NCBI GenBank assembly: GCA_019722365.1
Contig: JADFUC010001683.1
Coordinates: forward strand, 372,001 to 436,000
Direction: 5' to 3'
DNA: 64,000 bases
Source of the DNA: Lithospermum erythrorhizon
Lineage: Eukaryota; Streptophyta; Magnoliopsida; Boraginales; Boraginaceae
The notes beneath the pieces were generated by a model. The model was not told the DNA's origin. It made no database searches and worked only from the letters and a program-made list of their open reading frames with translations. This document shows positions 1 through 13,724 of the stretch, piece after piece. A program made the translations under genes and the position numbers. The first letter of the stretch is position 1. Each line of letters begins with the position of its first letter.

Positions 1-774
1 GAGATTTATCTTGAAATCATTTCTCATGTGTTCAAGACCATAGGGAATTATTTAGCACAAAAAAGAACTAATTATAATGTTTATAGTTGCTTATGGATGT
101 TAGGATGTAGGAGAAAGGTTGACTTTTTAACTATGGAAAGAAAAACAGAAAAATAACATATAAATGAAGTCATAAATCGTCGATCGATGAAGTTGAATTG
201 GATGGTTTGGGACCTTCCAACTATGATGCTAGATGGTTAAGAAACAAAATGGAACGTCCTGCAAGGGAAGTTTAATTAAATCCAGTCTTGTTAAAATGTC
301 TCACTATGTATATCTATTAAGTAATTTTGTAAATGGTTAATTTTTTATAAACCTGGCTTCATTTTTCTAACATTGATCATGTGCATTGTTAATGATACTT
401 CCTGATAGTCTCAAACATATAGTTTCTATGAGATCATAAGCTGAATATGAACTGGAAGTACGGATATTTTTATGGAATGGAATGAAACTATCTTTGCAAA
501 GACCATAGACTGTAAAATGATTGCTTCTTGTGTTTAAAAGCGAAAGAGTAATATGATAGTTGATATTGCAATTGTTTACTGTTAAACAGAAGAATGATAA
601 ATCCACCCTTGATTGAGATCAAACAGAAATATAAAGCTAGGAAACATATATGGTCTTCCTTCATTAATCTTCTTGTTTCATGTTATCTAAAGAGATAAGA
701 GAACTCACCATATTAACATGCCAAATATTATTATGGGATTTTGCATCTCTTCAAGAAACTTACTCATTTTTCAG
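1..774 (+). other. intron of the BRUTUS-like gene
   Basis: AT-rich sequence with no coding exon that I can match to the hemerythrin family. It ends in a pyrimidine-rich acceptor at 773-774, directly before the first visible BTSL exon. That exon starts in the middle of a hemerythrin domain, so at least one upstream exon carrying the start codon lies left of position 1 and this stretch is best read as intron. Confidence 0.6.
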
Positions 775-3700
775 GTTGTTTTCCTTGCACTAGATGCAGA
801 AGTAAAGAATGTGGCACCCACATACTCATTAGAACATAAAGTCATAGATGACTGCTTCAGCTCCACCAGAAATGTCTTAAATCACTTAATAAGTGACGAT
901 ACACATAAAACCGAGCAGCTTCAAGAACTTGTCTGCTCCATAGGTGCACTCCAGGAAAGCATCTGCCAGCATATGTTTAAAGAAGAACACCAGGTACATG
1001 GCCGCCACTTCATACCAGTAATTATATAACTAATCGTGCAGTTTGTTAAAATATTACTCTTTCCATCCCGTAAAGATTGTCATAAAAAGATGTTTTAGCT
1101 TAGTTCATAGTGCACAGAGCAAAATGTGTCTGGTTGAGCAATATTTGGGCGGTTAACGATGAAATTTTAAAGAAATTTAGTTTAGTTAAAATTGGAGGAA
1201 TAACAATACAGTAAACTTAAGAAATCTTTCATGGGACAGTATAAAAATTGAAATAATAATAAAGAGGAATCGATCAACTTGTGTTGACAGTTTGTTTCTA
1301 CAGAGTAGCATCCACAGTGATTTTAAAACTAATTGTCATGTGGTTTTAGCTATATTCGCATAGTTAATCAGAAGCAACAGGCTGGTAACAATGCTGTATT
1401 ATGGGATATCCATCGTTGTTGATTTTTCCTTCTATTTCAACTATAATATTGATTCCAGGTCTTCCCATTGTTGATGAAAAAATTCTCTTCTGAAGAACAA
1501 GCTAGCTTAGTATGGAAATATATCTGCAGTGTCCCCATAAAATTACTGCAAGAATTTTTGCCATGGATGACTTCTCTGTTGACAGATTACAAAATGGATC
1601 TTCTCGGTTTCCTAGAGTTTGTTGTGCCTAAAGAGACTTTGCTTCAGAAGGTAGACAATAGCTTTATTTTCTTGGTCTACTTGTTTCGAAATTCCCTGTG
1701 AAAACACTGATTTCTTTTTCCCTAGGTGGTGATTTCATGGATTCATCCGAAGGATCCTTTTTGTAGTGGTATAATCAGTGGCATGCATCAGGAAGGACAT
1801 GAATGTTATGGTGTGATATGCAGTTTTAAGAATATCCTAAAACAGTATCCATTAGTTGTGCAGTCCAAACATGAGAGAGACTTCAGAACAGAAAACTCAA
1901 AGCACGGACCTGATGGACCCAACCCTACTGATGGAGTCTGTCTTTGGCATTCAGCTATCATTAAAGAACTCCTGGTCATTCTTAAGGAGTTATATCAAAA
2001 AACTTCCTCTTGTACTTCAGCGTTGGCTTCAATTATTGTTCAACTGAAGTTTGTTTTGCATATCCTGATGTTTTACAGGTAATGATCAATCTTTGAACTC
2101 ACTAATATAATTGACCATGAAATCTTGCATCCTATTGACATTATTTGCATTTAATCTCCTCGAAAATGTCACCAGACAGTAATAGTAATATCAGAGCTTA
2201 TATGGAGATTCAAAAGACAGTTAGGAAATGATGGCCACCAGACAAATTTTATGTTATGAAACTTTCCATACCTCTGTTGTCTCGTTTAAGGAGAAATACT
2301 TTCAGTACCAATGTCAAGGATATTGGAGTAATTATTATAATTTTTTTAAAAATTGATTAAATTATGGAAACCGACATCATAATCTTGTACTCTATAATTT
2401 TTAATATATTCACGTAGATTATCCTAAAATTTGCAGCAATGTCTGGGATCACATCCTTTACCCTGTCATAGTTGAACTTTCGCCGAATGGCTCATCTCCT
2501 CGCGGACAATTTTTTGATAAGAGCCAAATTGAAGGCCTAGAACTGCTACTGTATTTCAAGTTGGAAGACCTTACCCAACTGAGCACCTATGTAGAAAAGA
2601 TCTGTAAGGAACTGGATTCGTTCATCAGGAGAGTGAACACATGTTTCAGTTTTCTTGAAAGAGAGGTATCATAACTGAATGAAATATTTTCTTGAAGACT
2701 TTAATTGATTGCAACTGTATGATTAGTGTCTCCATTATTCATACCTAGCTTTCCTGCATATCAGATTTTTCCTTTCATCAGCGACAACTGCAGCTGTGAA
2801 GCCTTACTATGGTTGTTCTACTCAAGTCTGCAAATGATGCCACTTGGATTATTAAAGCAGACAATTTTCTGGTTTTCTTCTCATCTTTCCGATGAACAGT
2901 TCAAGGCCATTCTGAATAGTATAAAACTGGAATATGATGCAGGCAGTATGTCATTTATTTCTCTTTTGCATGACTGGGTCCGCATGGGTTACTCAGGTAA
3001 AATACCTATCGATAAGTTTAGACAAGACTTGAAAATTATGTTCAACAGCAGAAGATATCTCCTCTCAGAAGAAGCAAGGAAGGGATCCAGTTCATCTGAC
3101 AAGAAGTCGCATGTTCAAGAATTGGATAACGGTGGTGCTTTTCTGTCCGGATCAAGATCAGAAACCAGGGCTACAAACAGCATGTTGCACACCTCATCTC
3201 CAACCTCCAACATCACTGAGACTGATGAGATACATTATTCCAGTAAGATGAATCGACGTGTATTCTTCCCGCAGGTTTTACGAAAAAATCCTTCAATTCA
3301 AAATCATCATGCTAATTCCATGTCTGTCAACGCATTCTCTGATCTTGAATCGAGACCTATGGACCATGTCTTGCTCTTTCACAAAGCTCTAATCAAGAAT
3401 TTGGAATGTCTTGTCAATCTTTCAGCTAAGTTGGCTGAAGATTTTAGCCTTTTGGCCGACTTCAGAAGAAGTTTTCATCTTCTTCAGTTGATATACCAAA
3501 CTCATAGTGAATCAGAGGATAAGATTGCCTTTCCAGCTTTAGAATCAATAGGGAAGCTCCAGAACATAAGTCATGCGTATGTCATCGACCATAACTTGGA
3601 AGTCGAACAATTCAAGAAGACGTCTCATATATTGGAGGAGGTCACTTTATTCCAAAGCAGTCCAAATGCACCAAGTCAACGCATGCAAGGATATCTTCTG

Positions 3701-6698
3701 TCATGCTTAAAGCTTCACGATGCATGTATTTCAATGCATAAAATATTATCTGATCATATTTACCGTGAAGAGATTGAACTCTTCCCTCTTTTTAAACAGC
3801 ACTTCTCCATTAAGGAACAGGAGAAAATTGTCGCACAGATGCTAGGATGGACAAGAGCTGAAATTCTACAAGAAATTATACCTTGGCTTGTGGCATCAAT
3901 AGCACCAGATGAGCAGAAAGCTTTGATTTCTTTGTGGCTAAAAGCTACAAGAAATACAAAGTTTCATGAATGGCTAAGAGAGTGGTGGGTAGGGATGTCG
4001 AACTATGACATAGTTGAGGATGCAGGCTCTCATTTTCTTGCAGAATCAGAATCTTGCACCTTGGATGTCGTATTGGCGTACTTATCTGAAGGAAGAATCG
4101 AGTCCAAACAGAACTGGAAGAAACATCCACAAGAACAAAACTCTAGAGATCTTATCAAACAACCTGGAATTACTAGTGCAGATAAACTTCATCTGAATGG
4201 TGAAGGTGACAATACTTATCAAGGTCAAGAGCCAGCTACACTTTCCAGTCTAGTCAATGAGAAGAGAAATACTAAAACTCTAGATGGTTCGAAAGATTCT
4301 GAAGAAGTAGATAAACAAGTGGAAGAATTGAAAACATTGATGCCTGCAGAACACCCACTTGTGATGAACCAACAGGAGCTGGAAGATACAATAAGAAGAG
4401 TTTCCCGTGACATCACTTTGGACCCTCAAAAGAAGGCTTATATAATGCAGAACTTGCTGATGAGGTAACTATAACTATGACGACCTTTCATTTTAAAGTC
4501 CCCTTTTATTGTATTTATGAGATATTAACTTTCTGATCTTTAATTTATGCTTCCTCTGTACATGGTTGAAGTGATTAGTTGGTGACTATCAGAAGGCACC
4601 GAGTTTCCATTTGATATGCTACAGAAGGCATACTTTTAAATAAAATTTGAGCTTTTGAAATGTGCCTTTCAGTCGTTGGATTGTAACTCAACAAAGATTC
4701 CATGAGGACAATGACGAGAGAAATGACAAGGAACAAATTCCAGGCCAGTGTCCATCTTACCAAGATTCTCTTGGGTCAGTTTTTGGTTGCAACCACTACA
4801 AGAGGAACTGCAAGCTTTTGGCCCCTTGTTGCAATAGGCTATATACATGTATACGTTGCCATGATGAAACGACTGATCACGCTGTGGAAAGGTAAGCACG
4901 CTGTAGTGCCTTCTTCAGTTATATCTGAACTGAGTTTCAATATCATCGGTCTAGTTTATATGTCTATTATGTTTATATGCAGAAAATCAATAACTAAGAT
5001 GTGTTGCATGAAGTGCTTGGTCATCCAACCTCTTAACAGCAAATGCTCAACTCTGGCTTGCAATGAATTCAGCATGGCAAAATATTTCTGCAAAATATGC
5101 AAATTATTTGATGATGAAAGGTAATATAGTCATGCCAAAAGCACATGTTGATTAATTGGAGACATCACTACTCCTTGACTTTTTGTTGCTATAGCATATA
5201 TATTGTGACCACAAATTTTAAAGTTCAAATCAGTTTTACTTCTTGAAACTGCTAATTAGAACCTCAGGGTCGTTCTATCTTGAAAATCAAGCTATCCGTA
5301 CCTAGTTAATAAATATTCAAGTAAGGCGAGCATGCACTGTTGGACTATCCATATAAGGCAAAGATGGCTTTTATAGCCTTCTTATTGCAACAAAGAAATA
5401 TTCTTTTTCTATTGAAAATGCTAAAACGAGAGGCAACTTACAAGATAATTAAGACAGATACATTAACTTGAAGCTACATCGAAAGAAATGTTACACATAT
5501 AAGTATCATGTTTTGAAAGAAAGCTGCTGATTTTATCAATCCTCAGATTCTTAGACCGAACTGTTCCTCAATGTGATTTTATCAGCATGTAGATCCGTGT
5601 ACACATGTCACTGATGTAATTCATCCTTTTTTAAGTCTATCAGTGCCCGTTATTCCTCTGAGCGGTCTCAAGTAATTTTCAACTAGTGACGTTTTGTCTG
5701 TTTTGGTCATATCTCTGACATGGAGGAATAATGGACAGGCAGATATACCATTGCCCTTACTGCAATTTGTGCCGAGTTGGGAAGGGATTGGGTATCGACT
5801 ACTTCCACTGTATGACTTGCAATGCTTGCATGTCACAATACCTAAAAGTGCACGCCTGCAGAGAGAAATGCTTTGAGGATAACTGCCCTATCTGCCATGA
5901 ATATATATTTACCTCAAGCTCTCCTGTCAAGGCACTTCCATGTGGTCATTTGATGCACTCATCATGTTTTCAGGTGTTTCCATTATCTCATTTTTAATTG
6001 TTGGTGTGATTGTGTTTATGCTCCACTAACAGACACAATCTTATCATGTCTAGGAGTACACTTGCTCCAACTATATCTGCCCAGTTTGTAGCAAGTCTCT
6101 AGGAGATATGCAGGCGAGTAAAAAATTCAATTCAGTTTTGCCTCTTCCATGCAAGTATATTATGAGAATATGAAATGTCTATTCATTTCCCAATATATAA
6201 TTTTTTGTAAACATCTGGGAGTATCTAAATTATTGACCACATCTCAATGCTTTTGACCAGGAAAACATAATCATGCTTCTGCTCCTAGAATTTTACTACC
6301 TACACAAAATTGGAAACTATGGAAAACGTTGAAAGAAAATTGCTCTCTTGGTTTTGCTATTTGTGAGATGATGAAAATTGTGAACTCTATACCAATATGG
6401 CTTTAGGATTTCTTACTTTTAGCTACCGTTCAATACTGTCTTTCAGGTATACTTTCAGATGTTGGATGCTTTGTTAGCCGAAGAGAAAATTCCAGACGAA
6501 TATTCTGAACAGACTCAGGTAAGCCAGTTAAGTTGTGGCTAACATCTTTATTCTCATATTTTCGACACTGTATTAATCATGTAACACTTTTTCCAGGTTA
6601 TACTATGCAATGATTGTGAAAAGAAAGGAACTGTTCCTTTTCATTGGCTATATCATAAGTGTCCATTATGTGGTTCATATAATACTAGGCTTGTTTAA
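775..6698 (+). CDS. BTSL: BRUTUS-like hemerythrin/RING E3 ubiquitin ligase (5' partial)
   Basis: Exons: 775-993, 1459-1650, 1726-2078, 2437-2665, 2765-4464, 4673-4890, 4983-5120, 5739-5973, 6054-6113, 6447-6518, 6597-6698; reading frame continuous through all joins, stop TAA. In order: end of a first hemerythrin domain (HMFKEEHQVFPLL across exons 1-2); a second, degenerate one in which the usual H-x3-E ligands are absent (YSNVWDHILYPV); a third in the long exon (LLFHKALIKN, HSESEDKIAFPAL, HIYREEIELFPLF); a CHY zinc finger (4673-5120); a CTCHY finger and RING (CPICHEYIF...CGHLMH...CPVCSK); a C-terminal zinc ribbon ending in NTRLV. This order is diagnostic of plant BRUTUS/BTSL proteins, nuclear E3 ligases that bind iron through hemerythrin domains and restrain the iron-deficiency response by degrading bHLH factors. 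The degenerate middle domain favours BTSL over BTS (inference). The N terminus is outside the window. The intron after 6113 uses a GC donor. Confidence 0.93.
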
Positions 6699-7599
6699 AT
6701 ATTTCTCTAACCGAAGGAAATGATCATGTTATTCTGCGATTGATTTACGCCGAGCATAGTTGAGTTTTCTCATGGGGTTAAATTGAAATCCTCCAGCCTT
6801 ATGTTGGAGATGTATCTCATTGTATCTAGGTTTGTAAGAGTAGTTATTTTCTGACTAAGCAAGGAGCCATATTGCTCTTGCAACATAGAGATAGCTCTGT
6901 ATAGTCTGTTTTCTTTTACTCAAAAACAGAATTATTAGTGTAATATTTTATATTAATTATATGAAAATATTTATATAATTGATTGCAAATGCTCCTTATA
7001 TTTCACTTTGAATGAGTTAGTTTGTCACAAGTAATCATAATACTGAAAATTAATGAAGGCCAAATTCAAACTATGTGTTTTGGAGGTACCTTTGCTAATA
7101 CTATGAAGGTTTTGATTCATGTCATTACTCAAAACAGAATCATTAATGTAATAGTTCCCTATGATTTTCATACCAACTATCAAATTCGAGCATTTATTTT
7201 TCTTAAAAAACTCGACTCTTATCATTGGAATGACTGAAATCCGAGACATTGTCATTGAGAGTAATATCCCGTGTCTACTAGGCTAATCCTAGTGGTTTTA
7301 TCAAACTCGAACATGAAACTATGTCTTAATCAATTGCCTGTGATTTTTTTATCAATAATTTACATGATGCTAACTAAAGCATTGAGAAAAGAATAATTCA
7401 ACATGAATTTCCCATTCATTTATCAACTACAATAATAGACTCCTACTGAAAAGAGCATAAATAGAACGAACTAAGAAACAGAAGCACATACTGCTTAAAT
7501 CCGTCTGTGAATGAGAGAGTTGAGTTGCATATGCAGCCTAGCAAAAATATGGTAAAAATAGGACTGCTCTCATGCAATGGTCTGGAATCTTCTCCGATA
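6699..7599. other. intergenic, tail-to-tail between BTSL and the PPR copy
   Basis: Holds the 3' untranslated sequence of BTSL (+) and of the PPR locus (-), which converge here. AT-rich, with no domain, RNA gene or mobile element that I recognise; the short open frames at 7022-7255 look like chance. Confidence 0.5.
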
Positions 7600-10142
7600 C
7601 TACAACAAGTGCATCCGCCTACTAAGGGCATCCCCGCAACCTACAAAACATCCAGAATTGCCATTTTCTGTATAGAAAGGGAAATAGAACATCTTCAGCA
7701 AGTCCTGCACCGCCTGCCTAACTAAGGATGTCCCAGTCACCCTGCTCCTACGCCCCCAACCTGTCACAATATCTATCCGGTTTGGACATGTCCCGGAAAT
7801 GATCATCTGTTTGCGAAACCAGGCCAATGTCCTTGAGAGAGCAGTAACAGCAGTGCCGTCTGACATCACATGCAAGTTAATGAGCCAATGGCATGAGCTT
7901 TTTTCTCTTACTGCTTCTGGATAGACGTTCTTCTGTGCAGCCACTTCCCAGACAGAACCGGCTTCCTCCTTGAGCCCGTTCTTGTGAAGGAAATCAACCA
8001 CTGCATCAACCAGCCCCCTTTTGCTCTCTCGATCCTCGCGATCCTCGCTGTGCATCAGATCAAAGAAATTACTGGCATGGTCCCTTACATTCTTACCATC
8101 AGGCCCCGAAGCAAGCATTGTCGATAGGAATGTGTGGGCAGGGTGACATGTCACAGCCATAAGCTGACAGCACAATAACATCTCAATTGATGTTTGGGCT
8201 TCTGTACAGAAACTAAGGAGAAGAGTATAAGTCTGCAAAGAATGGTTCAAACCCAAGTGGAGCATGTCCTGGAGCAAGTGAAAGGCCTCTTGGAGTCGAT
8301 GTACCCTCAGGAGAGCACTGAGTCGGGAGTTACAAGTGGGCACATTGGGGCGCAAGCCAGCATTAAGCATGGCTTGATACAGGTCAACCAAAAGTCCATA
8401 TACAGGTTCATCGGGAACCCAATGCCTTCTTTTCATCTCTACAAAAACCGCCTCTGCTTCTTCTGAATAGCCACAGTGGCCAAGCACCTCCATAACGATG
8501 CTATAAGTTACTTTATCTGGCACAAAACCAGCATTCTGCATGTCTCTATACAATTGAAGTGCAGCGGAGTAGTTCCTTGCCTTTGCTTGTAAAGCAATCA
8601 TTATATTATAAGTCACCAGGTTAGGTACACAACCCTGATTAACCATCTCACAGAATAGTTTATGGGCAGCAGCCAGATGCCCCGCTTTTCCCAGACAATT
8701 AATAATGACACTATAAGTGAAAGTGTCAGGGGAGAGTCCAGCTGCTTGCATCCTCTCATACATGTCCAACGCAATATCCAGATACCCAGATTTAGCATGA
8801 ATATCAATTAGAGTGCAGTAAGTCACACTGTCAGGCTCACATCCTATTTTCTGCATCTGATTGAAAACAGTCATAGCTTCATTCAAATAGTTTGCCCGCC
8901 CATAACTGTGAATGAGACGGTTGTAAGTCACAATATTTGGCTAGCAATTATCCGTTAACATCTGATCCAGCAACTTGTTTATTGCACCAAACTGCCTTGC
9001 ACGACCAAGGATCCCCACCATGGTGGTATAGGTGTGTCCGTCATGCTTGAATCCTGGTTGCTTTTTCAACCAATAGAAAAACCCAAGAGCCACATTATAA
9101 TCTTTAAGCTCCTTGAGAATTTGGTTTGCTTGGTAAGCATCCATCAAGTAGTTGAGTTCCCCAAGTTCTTCTTCAGTTGCAGGCCCCCAGCTAAACTGTG
9201 AAGATTTGAGATACATTTTCGACAATAGAGGCAGAGCCTGCAAATCGCCTCACCATTGGAGCAACTCCATTTTGCACTCGCGTCTTTTTTATGGACATGC
9301 TAGAAACGTTAGCAAACATGCCTATGAATTTTCTCTCTGTATTCTTCACATCATTCGTGCACTGATTAGAATAATTATTATACCTTTGTGGTGCAGTTTG
9401 TCTTCTATCAACAGAATTCGGGGAATTTCATGGGATTTTCCCGAGTTCCCAGGACAGTGATCTGACACATTGTCAAGACTCTTAACTGGAGCTGATTTCT
9501 CAGCTCTTCCTTTAGGGACACAAGAACTGCTAGTAAAATTTGATCCATTTACTGCCTCAGCTGAAGAATCTACATGAAGTTTCTCTTTCCGCAAAGTTTT
9601 AACGTTTGGAGACCTAACAACAGAGACAGGTTTACTATTGTCAACCATAAATTGGGAGGATGAGCTTAATCCTCCACTCCCAGCACTCGTAGGAATCCTA
9701 TAATTTACAATATCAGGGAAATGACTAACTGCAGCAATGCCTACTTTAACAAACTGGTCAGATATAGGAGTCGACTGTTGCATCACCTTACTATCGCTAG
9801 CACAGACGACATAATTTCACATCCCACTTTGCACAGTGAGGGAGAGCTCGATATAACCTGTGGCTTGGAAACAGAGTGGTCAACACTATTAACCTCTTGC
9901 AAACTTACAGTTTTACCTCCACCTGCAGGAACTACGGATCCTACTGCTGAAGCCTTAGATACTGTAGTGGAGGAACTGCGAGGTTTCTGAATTTCATCCC
10001 TAGTCTGAGGCCTTCTAGAAATACAAGTTTCATCTTCTGTACATGTGCATGAACTTCCATCTGGTGTGTTACATCTTGAACCACTGAAGAAAAAGGATCT
10101 AGCAGACTGCGAAAGATTGCCAAGTTGCTTTGCTCGCAGCAT
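7600..10142 (-). pseudogene. PPR-SMR-like pentatricopeptide protein, decayed copy
   Basis: The protein pieces, read from 10142 downwards, match the Arabidopsis At1g18900/At1g74750 PPR family as I remember it: N terminus MLRAKQLGNLSQSARSFF; a serine-rich linker; then PPR motifs of about 35 residues from 9243 on (GHTYTTMVGILGRARQFGA, VTYNRLIHSYGRANYLNEAM, FTYSVIINCLGKAGHL); and a C-terminal domain ending in RMHLL. Visible lesions: a frame change near 9785-9830, another near 9346-9365, a third near 9195-9215, and an in-frame TAG at 8941-8943 between DNC and PNIVTYN, where the family has a glutamine codon. About 13 residues are missing near 8380 (LVDL joins YQAML directly) and about 10 before the final RMHLL. 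Family members are single-exon, about 860 residues, and organelle-targeted RNA binders. Conservation between the lesions is high, so decay is recent or the lesions are assembly errors. Confidence 0.85.
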
Positions 10143-10163
10143 ACTCAGCAAGTCATCATTCAA

Positions 10164-13100
10164 AGGGTTTCATTACTTAGAATTTCTCAGATGCTCAACA
10201 TTGAAAAATAATCTTAACTAAGTCTTATATTACTAAGAGTGCCTGATATACGAATAATGACGCTAGCTCATTCACGGCATTTAAAAAATTTATATCTATA
10301 TCTATATATCTATATAACTTCTAAAAGTCATGATCACATAACGCTGTTTCTTCCATTTTTACGTAAGACAAAAATAACCCTACAAACGAAGCTATTTTAT
10401 TTAAAAATAAATAATTACATTAATATATTTTATTTACAAAGCATTACGCCATATATTATATATTATTAATTTATTATTCCTTTCATCATATTGGCTTTTC
10501 TCATTATTTATCATTTTCAATCTTTCATAATTTATGCGTAAAAGAATAATAATACTTTTATTCAAAGATTGCCCATCTGACCACGTTAGGCCAATCAACT
10601 TTGACTGCAAATATTTTTTCATGCTTATAATACTACTAAAAATATATATCAACTGAAAGTTAATTTATTTTTATTTTTTCGATATATTTTCTCAAAATAT
10701 TATAAAACACAAACAAAATATCTACTGGCCAAAGCTCACCATGCTTAAAAGTTTAAAAGTTTTACACCCAAGGGATTATGAAAAGAATATATTTTATGTG
10801 TAATTATTGTTATTATTATTATAATAGGTATTAGTTAAATAATAATAATATATTTTTGTAGAATTAGTTTATTATTATTATGTAGAACTATCACATTATT
10901 ATTATAATAGGTATTAGTTAAATAACCATATGATTTGAGTATAATTATTATTTTATTATTGATATTGTTTATTTACTTCCATGTCGATATATGAATTTTA
11001 TATATCGGAATTCACAAAATTTAAATTATACTTTTAAACGCTACCAATTTAATCACATAAAGAAATAATTGACGATACAATATCACGATCAATTCTCAAT
11101 ACATTAAGCTGAGGGATATCAAATTATTAAAATAATATTTTTATCTCCCTACGACATCTTAGTTTCGTATAATATCTCTGCGAATATCGTGATTTTATTG
11201 TAATTTTTATATTATATTTAAAGCAGTTATTTCATAAGTATCCCTTCGTAAAATATTAATTAGAAAAAATTCAAAAAGAGTATAAGTTTTTACACGCTTT
11301 TAGAATAATTTGAATTAAACATAAAAATGTATCAAATATTTGAAAAAATCGACAGACGTCGCGTGATCACACGCCTCTTTTACTAAGATTAAGAAATGTA
11401 TGAAAATAGGTATATAATATTTTCGGTGAAAAATGAGATATTTTAATGAGTCGAAGAGATATTATTTTTAGTGAAAAACAAGATGGGTAGAAAAATAGGC
11501 GATCTTGAAAAAATAATATATCTCTTCGACTTAACAAGATGGCGAGAAAAATCGATAATAGATCATTAAGCTTCTCAAATAATGTTACCAATATATTTTA
11601 ATAAATAGTTTTATTTTCTGTATTTTTATAAAAAGGTAGTAGTTTCGTGGCATTATTAGTACTTTAATTCTTTAAAACATCATTATACTCATTATGAGAA
11701 AAATAATTGGTCTTTGACCTAATCATATACGGAGTATAAGTACTCAATCACTTAGAAAAAGTCTGCTAATAATGAGCATGGTAAAGTTCAAACTCTCAAG
11801 ATTGTACTCATCATTTTGTTCTCACACTAAATTTTCTTTATATTTGACTAAAGTGTGTCATAAAACCCTTCTATATGAAAAATAGAAACACAGCCCACAT
11901 CTTGACTTATAAGATATCATACACATAACTACATTTTTCCCTATGCACGCAGTAAATAAGCTACATTATATTGTCAAATAACACTTCCACCAATTTATGT
12001 TAGTTCACTTTTATCTGTTCTAAGAAGCATATTTGACCGTAGATGCATTCCTATTTGAATATATGTCACATTGTTAATATCGAATTTGTTAATAAAAAAT
12101 AATACCATTGATTTTTTTTATAGTAATGTCATATATCATATACTCCTATAATTTTATTATTTTTTGACCAACAATGACCCCTAAAATAGCCATATGTCAG
12201 ATGCATGGCGTTGAGAACCGCACAATTAACCGTTGTTTTAAATACATGATTAGAAATGATAAAAATTAATTGAATGAGTTAATTTTAAACACGGTACACG
12301 TATGATCAAACAAAGTCCAAGGTCGAACATGTACGAGTCGAGAATTTCACTCTTATTTTCATCATGATGTGATTATCCAACCATATAGTCAAATTAAGTT
12401 TTTGTAATCCTACAGAAGACACAGACAAGATTCAAGGAATCAAGCTAAAAACTCTCAACATCTATCACTTAAGGTGTACACATTTTCAATTTATTTCTGC
12501 AGGGCCAACACACCCCACCATCAAGAATACTCGTTGCCATCTAATTGAACTAACAAGAAAGTTTCAATAGCAATAACAAACAAGATCGAGCTAATCAAAC
12601 CATTGGAAGTTGAAAGGGAACTTTTATTGCTCAATAGAAAATCGACAACATCCACATATTGTTCTGTTCATATTAGTACCATCTTCATCCAATATCCTCT
12701 CATAGATTTCATTTCAATTCATGACTTATCAAATTCACTCTTTGCATGTGACTAAATTTAAAGGAGTTCGCCAAGAAACTTGATTGCATGTGTGACCCAT
12801 CACCCACCTAAGGTGCCCCAATGATAATAACACATTCGATGAAATTTTGATCCATTATCTTTTAGTTTATGGTAAAACTATATAATGACTTAAGTCCATT
12901 TCAGAATCCTCAACCAGAAACCTTTCACATAATGAGAAAATGAATATGAAATTGATTTATGTGACTTGCCATTAATTATTGCAATACATGTGCACTTGTT
13001 GAACTTTTATTAGTGGCACGATGTGATTTGAAAATAAAATACACTTATTGAGGGTGTATGTTAAACCATCAATCCATCATAGGGTTATCATCGACAAATT

Positions 13101-13724
13101 CGGACATTTATTGAGGGTGTTCAAGCATCATCAGAATGCCTATAGATTTTTCTAATGTCTAGTTTTTTAGATAAAAATGTGAGAACGAGATAATTGAAGT
13201 TTTTAAAAAAAATAAAAAAATCCATAATCCAATCAGTCCTCACGAAATAATTGAAGTTGATAACTACTCAAATAATGAAATTTTTGTATTGGAGTATTAA
13301 ACTTACACAAATAAGATGCTAAAATTTTTACATTTATGAAGCAAATGGTGTGAGATCACCCATTATCAGACAAATCTCGCCACAAGCCAAAGGCCAAAAC
13401 GCTAATCAATATCGATAAAATAATCTCAATTTTTCCTGCAAAACACACGTATGTTCCCCATTTATGTGTCAAAAAATAAAAAAGGAAATGTGACTGAGAA
13501 TCTATTCCAGAAGCAAATCCAATCCAATTACACCATAAAGCATCACATCTTCTATAGTTCAATTCATAGTGAACCAATCATGTAAAACTTTAACATTCAA
13601 ACAAAGAGCAATTTAATGTATCAACCTAATTAAATTGCATTATTATACATTTGAACCTAATTTACAATTAAGAAGATATTTTTCCCCTAATGACAAAGGA
13701 ATAGTTTTATGTTTTTGTCCCTTT
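10164..13724. other. AT-rich intergenic region
   Basis: 3.5 kb with no coding exon that I can support. It contains a near-exact repeat of about 28 bases (TATTATTATAATAGGTATTAG and following bases) at about 10812-10840 and 10895-10923, TTA/ATA microsatellite stretches, and a small imperfect inverted repeat around 11443-11535 built on AGTCGAAGAGATAT and its complement. The end near 13600-13724 is 3' flank of the protease gene. Confidence 0.5.
11443..11535. repeat. short imperfect inverted repeat
   Basis: GAGTCGAAGAGATATTATT near 11448 is matched on the other strand by AATAATATATCTCTTCGACTT near 11513. The pair could fold as a hairpin with about 19-base arms and a loop of about 45 bases. This may be the remnant of a small MITE, but no target duplication is visible. 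Confidence 0.4.
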
